Of a stretch of DNA of 64,000 nucleotides, positions 31,976 to 39,745 are shown piece by piece. The stretch is from Streptomyces sp. NBC_01551 (GTDB lineage Bacteria > Actinomycetota > Actinomycetes > Streptomycetales > Streptomycetaceae). The notes under the pieces were generated by a model that was given only the letters and a program-made list of their open reading frames with translations, did not search any database and had not been told where the DNA came from. A program made the translations under genes and the position numbers. Position 1 is the first letter of the stretch, and the number at the start of each line of letters is the position of its first letter. The stretch is from the NCBI RefSeq assembly GCF_026339935.1, contig NZ_JAPEPX010000001.1, positions 124,001-188,000 of the forward strand, read 5' to 3'.

Positions 31976-32662
31976 GTGATCTCGCAACTGCTCGAACGGT
32001 TCCGGCGTCCCGGCGCACTCGCCTTCACGGCCGACTTCGGATCGGCGTCCCAGTGGGTCGCCGGGCGGTCCTGGGCCTATCCGGACGGCGGCCCGGTCAA
32101 CCCGGGCGACGACAAACTGGACCACCTCGTCGACGACCCCTCCTACAGCCGCAGCGGCCTCTTCCGCGCCACCCGCCGCCCGGACGGCAACTGGAACACG
32201 GGGCTGCTGACCACCGAAGGCAGCTCCGACGACTTCATGCTCCGCGCGAACGACGTGCTGGAGGCCCGGGTCAGGCTGCCGGAGGCGGCCGGCGCCTGGC
32301 CCGCGATCTGGACCTGGCGGGACGGCGGCCAGGAAGTGGACGTCTTCGAGTACCACCCCGACAACCCGGACCTGCTGGAGCTCTCCAACCACGTGCGCAA
32401 CGGCGGCTCGCGCTACTTCCGCGACCCGGGGGTGGCGCCCGGCGCGTGGGTCGACCTCAAGGTCAAGTTCGGGGCGGACTCGGTGGTCTGGTGGGTCAAC
32501 GGCACCCGCGTGTTCGCGGACCGGCGCGGGGTGGGGCGCCGCTGGCGGGCGTACCTCATCGTCAACCTGTCCATCAGCGCCGGGCGTTACCACCCGACGC
32601 CGGACCCGGCCGTCTCGGAGATCTCGTACGAGGTCTCCGAGCTGCGCGTCTACCGCTCCTAG
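31976..32662 (+). CDS. GH16-like beta-glucanase-fold protein without signal peptide
   Basis: A 228-residue protein of the concanavalin-like GH16 type. The catalytic signature E-x-D-x-x-E is present as QEVDVFEYHPDNPDL, flanked by WPAIWTWRDGG and WWVNGTRVF, which are typical beta-jellyroll strands. GH16 enzymes cleave beta-1,3/1,4-glucans or galactans and are normally exported. Here the N-terminus (MISQLLERFRRPGALAF) is not a signal peptide. The GTG start lacks a strong ribosome-binding site, so an unseen start or leaderless expression is possible. Its stop codon shares the CTAG with the convergent DUF6493 gene. Confidence 0.75.
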   Translation: MISQLLERFRRPGALAFTADFGSASQWVAGRSWAYPDGGPVNPGDDKLDHLVDDPSYSRSGLFRATRRPDGNWNTGLLTTEGSSDDFMLRANDVLEARVRLPEAAGAWPAIWTWRDGGQEVDVFEYHPDNPDLLELSNHVRNGGSRYFRDPGVAPGAWVDLKVKFGADSVVWWVNGTRVFADRRGVGRRWRAYLIVNLSISAGRYHPTPDPAVSEISYEVSELRVYRS

Positions 32663-35355
32663 GCCGTGACCGCCTCCGGTTCCCCGGCGGCCAGCGCCTG
32701 CCGCAGCCGCCGGGCCTGCGTGACCAGTTGGGAGGAGCCGGTGCGCGACGCCAGCGCCGCGAGGCCCCCGGGGCCGGGCCCGCCCGCCCCGGAGCGCTCC
32801 ACGCACTCCGCCGCCACGGCCAGCAGCTCCCCGGCGCCGCGCGGGATCGCGGCGCCGTCCGCCAGGAGCGCCGGGAGCGCCTCGGACAGCGCCGCCCACG
32901 TGGTGGCGTAGGCGCCGGTCGCGGCGAGCGTACGAGCCGCGTCGGCGAGCCGGTTGGGTTTGACGGTGCCCAGCCGTACGAGTTCGGCGATGTCCCGCCC
33001 GAGCAGCCCCGTGTCCAGCTCACCCCGGGCGGCGAGGACCAGCAGCGCGTCCACGGCCGCCAGCCGGTCCTCGGGGTGCCGGGCGCCCAGAGCGGTGGCC
33101 ACCACCAGATGGACGGCCGGCCCCGCCGGACCGCCGAGTTCGGCCAGTCGCGACAGCCACGCGCCCGCTCCGCGCCCGTCGAGCGCCGCGCAGACGGTCA
33201 TCTCGGGGAGCAGCCATGCCGCCTGCGTCTCCCGGTCCTCGGGCAGCACCGCGGCGTACGCGGCGCCGTCCGGGTTCCAGTGGTAGCAGCGCCCGCCGCC
33301 GCCCGTGTACGGACGGCCGAGCTTGTGGAACGCGGCCGGGAACTCGCCCTGTACCACCGGCCGTTCCCGGGTTTCGAGCACGACGCGCCGGATGGTCTCC
33401 CACCCCTGGTCCCACCCCCGGGGCCGACGGCTCACGTCCGGTTCCCTGACCCGGCGCAGCTGCTCCGGCGGCTCGCCGGCGGTGGTGAGCCAGGCCGCGA
33501 GGCGCTCGCCCTCCCGGGTGCCGAGGGCCCGCGCGGCCTCGGCGGCCGCGGGGTCGCGCCGGACCCTCAGCAGTGCCTGGGCGAAGTCGGCGGGGGCCGG
33601 CCCGGCGCCCAGCCGGCCGTACGCGGCGAGCCGCTCGACGAGCTCCTCCGGTTCCAGCGAGCCCGTGTCCCAGGTGGGCGTGGCGAGCAGGAACGGCAGC
33701 GGTCCGGTCACCGTGTGGTACGCCGCCTCGGTCAGCCGGGCGGCGACCACCGTGCTCAGCACGGCGTGGACGCAGTCCTGGTGGAAGCCGTGGCTCCGGG
33801 GAACGCGCTCGGGCCTCAGGTCGTACGCGCGTACGCAGCCCAGTACCGCCGCCGCGACGAGCTCGATGCCCTGGACACGGCCGGCGTCGGCCTGCTCGTC
33901 GCCCTTCGCCCACCAGCGGTCGGCCAGGGCCGGGCGCAGCGCGGCGGCCAGGGCGGCCCGGTCGTGGTGGGCGTGGCGGACCAGGCCGTCGAGGGTGGAC
34001 TCGAACTCGGCGACCGTCGGGTTGCGGGAGTTGGCCAGGGCCGCCACCATTTCGACGGTCTCGGCGAGCGTCTGCGCCTCGGCGGGCAGGCGGCGGCGCA
34101 CCGGGGCCGGCGGCAGGATCTCCTCGTACGGCGGCTCGTCACCGAAGGCCGCGCCGGATTCCGTGTCGGCGCCCAGGAGCGCGGCGGCCTCCTTGCGGTG
34201 GACCGGTCCCAACAGGTCTGCCTGGAAGACGAGTTCCATGCGCAGCTCGTCGTCGCCGGGCCGCAGGTGCTTGGCCACCAGCTTGAGGGCGCGCTCCTGT
34301 ATCGCGGTGTCCGCGTGCCCGAAGGCCCCGGCGACGGCCGGCAGCAGGACGTGCCGCGTCTCGGGGTCGCGGCCCAGGGCCTTGCCCAGCAGCACCAGTT
34401 GGGCGCGTACGAGCTTCTTCTCCGGGCGGAACAGCGCCCCGGCCGACATCTGCGCGAGCGGCTCGGCCGCGAGCTCGCCCGCCTCGGACAGCCCGGCGAG
34501 GACTTGCTGGGCGTGCCCGGCCGGTGCCGACGGCGCGTCGGCGGTCATGGCGATCCAGTCGGCGGTGTGTTCTCGCAGCTCGGCCGGGGTGAGGTCGAGG
34601 CGCTGGAGCAGCACCTGGTAGAACTTCAGCGCTCCCGGGCGCCCGCCGCGCAGCAGCCGGGACACACAGCCGTCCACCAGGACCCGGCGCTCGACGATCC
34701 CCTCCGCCGCGAGGGCGGTCAGCTCGGAAGGCCAGTGGTCGGGGGCCTGCGGGTCGGCGTACCAGCTCAGGGTGGCAGCGGGTTCGGCCGTCTGGAACAG
34801 CAGCGGCACCAGCTCTCGTACGCGGGGGTCTTCGCGCAGCGCCACCGAGAGCGGGCGGCGCGCGGAGCGCGGGAAGCCGCCCGACACCATGGAGTCGGCC
34901 CAGGCGTGCACGAATCCGTCGGTGGTGGGGGCCGGGCAGTCCGCGAGCGTGATCAGTTCTCGGATCAGCGGGTAGTTGGCCTCTACGGTGGCGGCGCGGC
35001 CGGCGAGGCGGTGGGCGACGTCGCCCAGCCAGGCGGGCTCGCGGTCGCCGAGCACGGCGAGGAGGTGGGGCAGTACGGTGCCGCCCCTCACCAGGAGCCC
35101 GTCGTTGAGGTCGCGCGCGCCGATCCAGGCGGCTGCGGCGGCGGCACCGGTGTGGCAGCCGGCGCCCGCGACCAACAGGGCGGATCCGGTCGAGCCGTGT
35201 GCGCGGCGCTGGGTCCAGTCCCAGTCGCGGATCTCCCGGCGCAGGGTGGTGAGTTCGGCGAGCATGGCCCGACGCTCGGGCACGGTGAGCCGCTTGACCA
35301 GGAGGGGAAGCAGACTGGTGCGGCCCGCGCGGACGGCGTCGAGGATCTGGCTCAT
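32659..35355 (-). CDS. DUF6493 family protein
   Basis: An 898-residue soluble protein with the DUF6493 arrangement: N-terminal VRAGRTSLLPLLVKRLTVPE and REIRDWDWTQRRAHGSTG, long helical HEAT-like repeats through the middle, and a C-terminal part with WDQGWETIRRVVLETRERP and a further repeat array. The fold is probably an alpha-solenoid scaffold. No catalytic residues are evident. The ATG overlaps the stop of the upstream SWIM gene (ATGA), so the two proteins are made together and probably work as a pair. The role is unknown. Confidence 0.8.
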   Translation of the reverse strand: MSQILDAVRAGRTSLLPLLVKRLTVPERRAMLAELTTLRREIRDWDWTQRRAHGSTGSALLVAGAGCHTGAAAAAAWIGARDLNDGLLVRGGTVLPHLLAVLGDREPAWLGDVAHRLAGRAATVEANYPLIRELITLADCPAPTTDGFVHAWADSMVSGGFPRSARRPLSVALREDPRVRELVPLLFQTAEPAATLSWYADPQAPDHWPSELTALAAEGIVERRVLVDGCVSRLLRGGRPGALKFYQVLLQRLDLTPAELREHTADWIAMTADAPSAPAGHAQQVLAGLSEAGELAAEPLAQMSAGALFRPEKKLVRAQLVLLGKALGRDPETRHVLLPAVAGAFGHADTAIQERALKLVAKHLRPGDDELRMELVFQADLLGPVHRKEAAALLGADTESGAAFGDEPPYEEILPPAPVRRRLPAEAQTLAETVEMVAALANSRNPTVAEFESTLDGLVRHAHHDRAALAAALRPALADRWWAKGDEQADAGRVQGIELVAAAVLGCVRAYDLRPERVPRSHGFHQDCVHAVLSTVVAARLTEAAYHTVTGPLPFLLATPTWDTGSLEPEELVERLAAYGRLGAGPAPADFAQALLRVRRDPAAAEAARALGTREGERLAAWLTTAGEPPEQLRRVREPDVSRRPRGWDQGWETIRRVVLETRERPVVQGEFPAAFHKLGRPYTGGGGRCYHWNPDGAAYAAVLPEDRETQAAWLLPEMTVCAALDGRGAGAWLSRLAELGGPAGPAVHLVVATALGARHPEDRLAAVDALLVLAARGELDTGLLGRDIAELVRLGTVKPNRLADAARTLAATGAYATTWAALSEALPALLADGAAIPRGAGELLAVAAECVERSGAGGPGPGGLAALASRTGSSQLVTQARRLRQALAAGEPEAVTA

Positions 35356-36782
35356 CGGGTGGCTCCGGAAACGTGTGCGGCGGCCGCGGGTGCGGCGGCG
35401 GTCGAGGTGGGCGTGAGGGTGGCGCGCTGCGCCATGCGGACGGCGAGGGCGTGCTTGCAGGGGCCGCGCCGGCCCCGGTAGTCGGCCCACCACTGGCAGG
35501 TGCAGCTCAGGACGCCGCCCGGCGCCTCGCGGACCTGGTAGTGGCGCTCCCCGGACACCACGGTGGCGGTGTCCCCGGTCCCCGGGAGGACCGCGCCCGC
35601 CGCCAGCAGGGCGCGGGCGGCGACCAGTCGCGGGTTGTGCCGCTCGGCGCGGGCGCCGTCGTACGGCAGCTCGCGGTGGAAGTACGCGGCGTCGGCGATG
35701 TCGTAGCCGACCCGGCCCGCGGTGCCGAGGCGGGCCAGCGCGGCGCGCACCCGGGCCACGCTCAGGCCGGACTGCTCGGCGAGGTCGGCGGTGTCGATGC
35801 GCGGTTCCCAGGCGAGGAGCACGGAGACCAGCTCGGCGTCGCCGGCGGCCTCGTCGGTGGCGAGGGCCTCCAGCACGCCGCCTTCGCCGGAGAAGCCGCG
35901 GGCGGGTTCCGGGGAGAGGGTGAGGGTGAGGCGCATGCCGGGCATGGTCACCTCCCAGGCGGAGGCGGTGGGCGCGCCGTCGTGCGCGGCGGGGCCGTAC
36001 ACGCGCAGGCCGGTGGCGTGCCGCAGTACGCGCTGGAGCGCGGCGAGCCGCTCGGGGCCGGGCAGGCAGACGGCGCCGGGGACCGGCCGGGTGGTGGGCC
36101 GCAGGGTGCGGCCGGCGGGGACGACCCACATCGGGCCGCGGGCGGGGGCGGAGCCCGTGGTGGTGCGCGGGAGGGCGCGCAGGAACCGTACCGCCTCGGC
36201 GGCGGTGAGTTCGGCGCGCAGGTCGAACCCCACGGAGATCACCTGGGACTCGGCGAAGCCGCGCAGCCAGCGGTCGGGCAGCGGCACCTTCTTCTCCACG
36301 ACGGGGCCGTCGAGGGTGGTGACGGCCAACTCGTCGGGGCCGACGCGCAGATGCAGCGGATCGTCCCCGGCGAGGCGGGACAGCGCCTCCCGCAGCGGGT
36401 TGTTGACGTCCACGTTGGTGGTGCCGTGGCCGGTGTCGGCGCCGTCGAGGCCCTCTTGGAGCACGTCGAGGCGGGCGTACACGCCGCAGCATCCGGAGAA
36501 CGACTCGAACCGCAGCCGGTCGCCGTTGCCCGTGACCACCGGGTCCAGCGAGGCCCGCAGGGTCCGCTGGTAGTAGCGCGTGGCGGCGACGTCGGCGACG
36601 GCCAGCAGCCCCCGGGCGGCGGCCTGGGGCGAGGTCAGGAACCCGGCGAAGAACCGGGGATGGGCCTCGGCACCGACCGGGGTGAGCCCTCCCGCGGTCT
36701 CCAGCCCGAGGAGCCGGGCTCCCGCGTCGGAGGTGAGGGCGGACGAGCGTGCGTAGGCCAGTGCCTGAACGGATCGGGTCAT
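35352..36782 (-). CDS. SWIM zinc-finger protein paired with DUF6493
   Basis: A 476-residue protein. The SWIM zinc finger sits near the C-terminus: C427-x-C429 in SCTCQWW and C442-x-H444 in GPCKHALA. SWIM fingers bind DNA or protein. The N-terminal 370 residues show no clear domain apart from a helix-turn-helix-like LAEQSGLSVARVRAALARLG at about 355. It precedes and overlaps the DUF6493 gene. A second, unrelated-looking SWIM protein ends the MoxR-VWA operon at 56182-58332. The ATG has only a weak ribosome-binding site. Confidence 0.85.
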   Translation of the reverse strand: MTRSVQALAYARSSALTSDAGARLLGLETAGGLTPVGAEAHPRFFAGFLTSPQAAARGLLAVADVAATRYYQRTLRASLDPVVTGNGDRLRFESFSGCCGVYARLDVLQEGLDGADTGHGTTNVDVNNPLREALSRLAGDDPLHLRVGPDELAVTTLDGPVVEKKVPLPDRWLRGFAESQVISVGFDLRAELTAAEAVRFLRALPRTTTGSAPARGPMWVVPAGRTLRPTTRPVPGAVCLPGPERLAALQRVLRHATGLRVYGPAAHDGAPTASAWEVTMPGMRLTLTLSPEPARGFSGEGGVLEALATDEAAGDAELVSVLLAWEPRIDTADLAEQSGLSVARVRAALARLGTAGRVGYDIADAAYFHRELPYDGARAERHNPRLVAARALLAAGAVLPGTGDTATVVSGERHYQVREAPGGVLSCTCQWWADYRGRRGPCKHALAVRMAQRATLTPTSTAAAPAAAAHVSGATR

Positions 36783-36833
36783 GAACGGCACGCTAGATCC
36801 AGGCACTGACAACGGCCGGGCGCCGCCGCGGCG

Positions 36834-37304
36834 TCAGTCGGGCACGGGGTCGCTGAATCCCCGCCGGCGGGCAGCCCCGGGCCGGCAGCGCAGCAGCCGT
36901 CCCAGCACCAACCGGCCGCCGCGCAGCGCGCCGTGCCGCTGCAGGGCCTTGACGGCGTACGTGGAACAGCTCGGCGTGTACGGACAGCAGGCGGGCCGGG
37001 TGGGGCTGACGGCGACCCGGTAGTGGCGGACGGCGTCGTACATCGCCCCCGCGGCCCGTCCGGCGGGTCGCGGCGCGGCGGGATCCGCGCCGGCGCCGGG
37101 CCGTCGGGCGGTCCGAGCGGCGGCCGGTCGCACCAGGGCGAGGAAGATCGAGGCCAGCCACATCTCGGGGCAGCAGGTCCGGCACCCGGAGCAGCTGTCG
37201 GCCACGGCTTCGACGCAGTTCTCGACGGGCCCTTCGTCCTTGCGCTGCCGCCGCTCCTCCCTCCGCCGCCGCTGCTCCTGCTTCCTGCGCTGCTGCTCGG
37301 ACAT
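36834..37304 (-). CDS. YidD-like protein with Cys-rich N-terminal extension
   Basis: A 156-residue protein whose C-terminal 70 residues are a YidD (membrane protein insertion efficiency factor) domain: HYRVAVSPTRPACCPYTPSC, STYAVKALQRHGALRGG and GRLLRCRPGA. YidD assists membrane insertion by YidC and is usually 70-115 residues. Here an extra N-terminus holds a highly charged stretch (QQRRKQEQRRRREERRQRK), a Cys cluster (CVEAVADSCSGCRTCCPEMW) and a hydrophobic segment. It is far from rpmH-rnpA-yidC, so it is probably an additional paralogue. The ATG has GGAGGGG upstream. Confidence 0.8.
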   Translation of the reverse strand: MSEQQRRKQEQRRRREERRQRKDEGPVENCVEAVADSCSGCRTCCPEMWLASIFLALVRPAAARTARRPGAGADPAAPRPAGRAAGAMYDAVRHYRVAVSPTRPACCPYTPSCSTYAVKALQRHGALRGGRLVLGRLLRCRPGAARRRGFSDPVPD

Positions 37305-37372
37305 GGCGCCCCCTCCTGAATCCCGCCACGATCCTATGTACCCGCGCCGAAACCGCCGTCGGCGCCCCCGGC

Positions 37373-38488
37373 TCACTGCGCGGCGAGGCGGCCGCTGAGC
37401 CACGTCAGCGACGGGGGGATCTCACGGTTCCAGGTGTTGAAGCTGTGGCCGCCGTGGTCGAGGGTGATCGACGAGACGCGTGCGGGGGCCTTCACCTTCT
37501 TGATGAACTCCCGCGTGGGTCCGAGGTTGCCCTCCCCCTGGAGGGAGGTGGTGACCAGGAAGGAGGTGTTGCCCTGCGGCAGGTGGTCCAGGCTCCACAG
37601 CAGGTCCGCCCGCTTCTCCTCCTTGGCGTTGCCGTGGAAGAGGTCGCCGGACTTCGAGTCGATGTCCGGCTTGTAGTCCGCCGACAGGCCCACGCCGGCC
37701 GAGTAGCTCTCCGGGTGCTCCAGGGCGACCTTCAGCGCGCAGTAACCACCCGTGGAGTCACCCATGATGGCCCAGTTGCGGGGCGAGGTGCCGACGCGGT
37801 AGGTGCCGGAGATCGCCTGCGGGAGGTCGGTGCCGAAGAAGGTCTCCGTCTGCGGGCCGCCGTCCGGTATGTCCACGCACTGGGTGTTGCGCGGCGGCGC
37901 GACGGTGGGCCGCATCATCACCAGGATCATCGGCTGCGACTTCTTCTCCTTGGCCAGCGTCCACATCGTCTTCGGGTACCGCAGTCCCTCCAGCAGGTTC
38001 TCCGCCGTGCCGGGGAAGCCGGTGAGCACGATGACGGCGGGGAACTTCCGCTTCTCGTTGCCCTTCTGGAAGTACTCGGGAGGCAGGTACACGTAGGCCG
38101 GAGTCGCGATCTTGGACTTCTGTCCCTGGATCATGATCTTTTCGATCTCACCGCCCAGCCGCCGCGTCTCGCCGCCCGGGAAGTTGGGCTTCTGCCGGCC
38201 GATGACCTCCACGGCCGAGCCGCCGGCCACGTCCGCCCCGTCGGCCACCGTCGCCTTCTCCCGCCCCGCCAGTTCCGTCCAGGAACCGTAGATCAGGAAG
38301 CTCCGGTTCGCCGCGAGCCCGATCGAGGACAGCACCAGGACCTGCACGACGGCCACCAGCCCGACCCTCCCCAGCACCTGCCGCCACCCCGGGCGGGCGA
38401 GCCGCGGCCACAGCCAGACCGCCGCCGCGAAGAGGAGCGCGGTGCCCAGGAGGAAGAGGACCAGGAGCGTACTGCTTGTCAGACTCAC
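37373..38488 (-). CDS. Membrane-anchored antigen-85-like esterase
   Basis: A 371-residue protein. Two hydrophobic segments open it (STLLVLFLLGTALLFAAAVW and GLVAVVQVLVLSSIGLAA), then an alpha/beta-hydrolase of the esterase D/antigen-85 type faces outward. The nucleophile elbow is GDSTGGYCALKVAL, preceded by YVYLPPEYF and VIVLTGFPGT; LDHGGHSFNTW supplies the probable catalytic His. Such enzymes act as acyltransferases or esterases at the cell surface. The start is a GTG without a good ribosome-binding site. Neighbours give no pathway context. Confidence 0.85.
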   Translation of the reverse strand: MSLTSSTLLVLFLLGTALLFAAAVWLWPRLARPGWRQVLGRVGLVAVVQVLVLSSIGLAANRSFLIYGSWTELAGREKATVADGADVAGGSAVEVIGRQKPNFPGGETRRLGGEIEKIMIQGQKSKIATPAYVYLPPEYFQKGNEKRKFPAVIVLTGFPGTAENLLEGLRYPKTMWTLAKEKKSQPMILVMMRPTVAPPRNTQCVDIPDGGPQTETFFGTDLPQAISGTYRVGTSPRNWAIMGDSTGGYCALKVALEHPESYSAGVGLSADYKPDIDSKSGDLFHGNAKEEKRADLLWSLDHLPQGNTSFLVTTSLQGEGNLGPTREFIKKVKAPARVSSITLDHGGHSFNTWNREIPPSLTWLSGRLAAQ

Positions 38489-38660
38489 GAATCAGGAGGG
38501 CTCTCTGCGATGCGACGGCCCGGGCCCCGCGGCCCGGTGGCACCCGCTGCGGGTGCGCGTCAGGCTAGACAGCCGCGCCGGGCAATCCGTTCCACGATCG
38601 CCCGCTCTGTCCGGGTCAATCCCTTTGCCCGACCGGAATTCACCCTGACAGACTCGGCGG

Positions 38661-39191
38661 ATGGACAGCGCAACCCGTGAAACCCAGGTCACCGTCCGCG
38701 AGATGACCGCGTCGGACATCGACGCCGTCTCCGCCCTGCGGATACGCGGCTGGCAGTACGCCTACGCCGGGCTGATGCCGCAGTCGTACCTCGACGGGCT
38801 AGACGTCGCCGCCGACGCCGCCCGGCGGCGCGAGCGGTTCGCCGCCGACTCCGCCATGACCCAGCTCGTGGCCGAGACCGCCGAGGGGGCGGTGGCCGGC
38901 TGGGCGTGCTTCGGGCCGGCCCAGGACCGGGACCTCCCGGCGGGCGAGGGCGAGTTGTACGCCCTGTACGCCCGACCCGACCTCATCGGCAGCGGCGTCG
39001 GCCGGGCGCTCATGGCCGAGGTGCTCGGCCGGGCCCCGTACCCGGGGCTGCGGCTGTGGGTCGTGGAGGGCAACGCCCGCGCGCGCCGCTTCTACGAGCG
39101 CGCCGGCTTCGCCCCGGACGGCGGCACCTGCGCCGACGAGGTGGGTGGCGTACCCGTTCCCGAGGTCCGGTACCACCGTCCGCGACCCTGA
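38661..39191 (+). CDS. GNAT family N-acetyltransferase
   Basis: A 176-residue GNAT acetyltransferase. It opens with VTVREMTASDIDAVSALRIR and AYAGLMPQSYLD. The acetyl-CoA-binding motif A is LYARPDLIGSGVGRALMAEV (about 100-119), followed by LRLWVVEGNARARRFYERAG, a GNAT motif B. It transfers an acetyl group from acetyl-CoA to an unknown amine. The ATG start lies 172 bp from the divergent esterase gene. Confidence 0.9.
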   Translation: MDSATRETQVTVREMTASDIDAVSALRIRGWQYAYAGLMPQSYLDGLDVAADAARRRERFAADSAMTQLVAETAEGAVAGWACFGPAQDRDLPAGEGELYALYARPDLIGSGVGRALMAEVLGRAPYPGLRLWVVEGNARARRFYERAGFAPDGGTCADEVGGVPVPEVRYHRPRP

Positions 39192-39230
39192 GCCGTACCG
39201 GCCGGGCCGGCCCCGTCGGCGTCGCGGCGG

Positions 39231-39575
39231 CTACTGCGCGGCGGCCGGGGCGGCGTCGAGCTCCCAGGCGTGGCGCTTGAACTCGCGGGCGAAGTCGCCG
39301 TGGTCCTCCCACTGCCGGGCGATGCCGCGCAGCACGTCCCAGTGGTGCTCGACCGACTGGTCGATGACGCGGCGCACCGCCGGCTCGGCCGTCTCCCGCT
39401 TCTCGATGAGGCCCTTCACCGCCGACGCCTCCAGCACCGCGTTGCGCAGCGCGCGCAGGGCGCGGGAGGTGTCGTCCATGGCGAAGCCACTGTCGCTGCC
39501 CGTCTCCTCGGCGAACAGCGGGGTGAGCCGCGCCTCGATGAACGAGGTGATCCGCTCGAAGTGCTGCACGTCCAT
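39231..39575 (-). CDS. Hypothetical helical protein
   Basis: A 114-residue protein beginning MDVQHFERITSFIEARLTPL if the ATG behind GGAG is used; in-frame ATGs 12 and 42 bases upstream are alternatives. It is predicted helical, with VEHHWDVLRGIARQWEDHGD and FAREFKRHAWELD near the end. No family or catalytic motif is recognised, and there is no signal peptide. It is convergent with the GNAT gene and divergent from the FUSC gene. Confidence 0.7.
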   Translation of the reverse strand: MDVQHFERITSFIEARLTPLFAEETGSDSGFAMDDTSRALRALRNAVLEASAVKGLIEKRETAEPAVRRVIDQSVEHHWDVLRGIARQWEDHGDFAREFKRHAWELDAAPAAAQ

Positions 39576-39719
39576 CGGGGGCTCCATCTCCTGCCGCGCG
39601 ATCATCCGGCCCGGCATCTCAGGTCTCTTCCCGCCCGTTTCCAGGGCGTGCCGGCCTCGCGCCGGCAGGGGTACGGCGCAATTATCCGGTAACGGCGCGC
39701 GGTGATCCGTTCACCGGGC

Positions 39720-39741
39720 ACTGACTGAGATGTCAGTCAGT
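39720..39741. promoter_or_regulatory. Perfect palindromic operator before FUSC gene
   Basis: ACTGACTGA (39720-39728) and TCAGTCAGT (39733-39741) are perfect 9-base inverted arms separated by GATG. The element ends 5 bp before the first possible start codon of the FUSC gene. The shape is that of a TetR-type operator that would block the promoter or initiation. No TetR gene is adjacent, so the regulator is unknown or distant. Confidence 0.7.
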
Positions 39742-39745
39742 ACTG

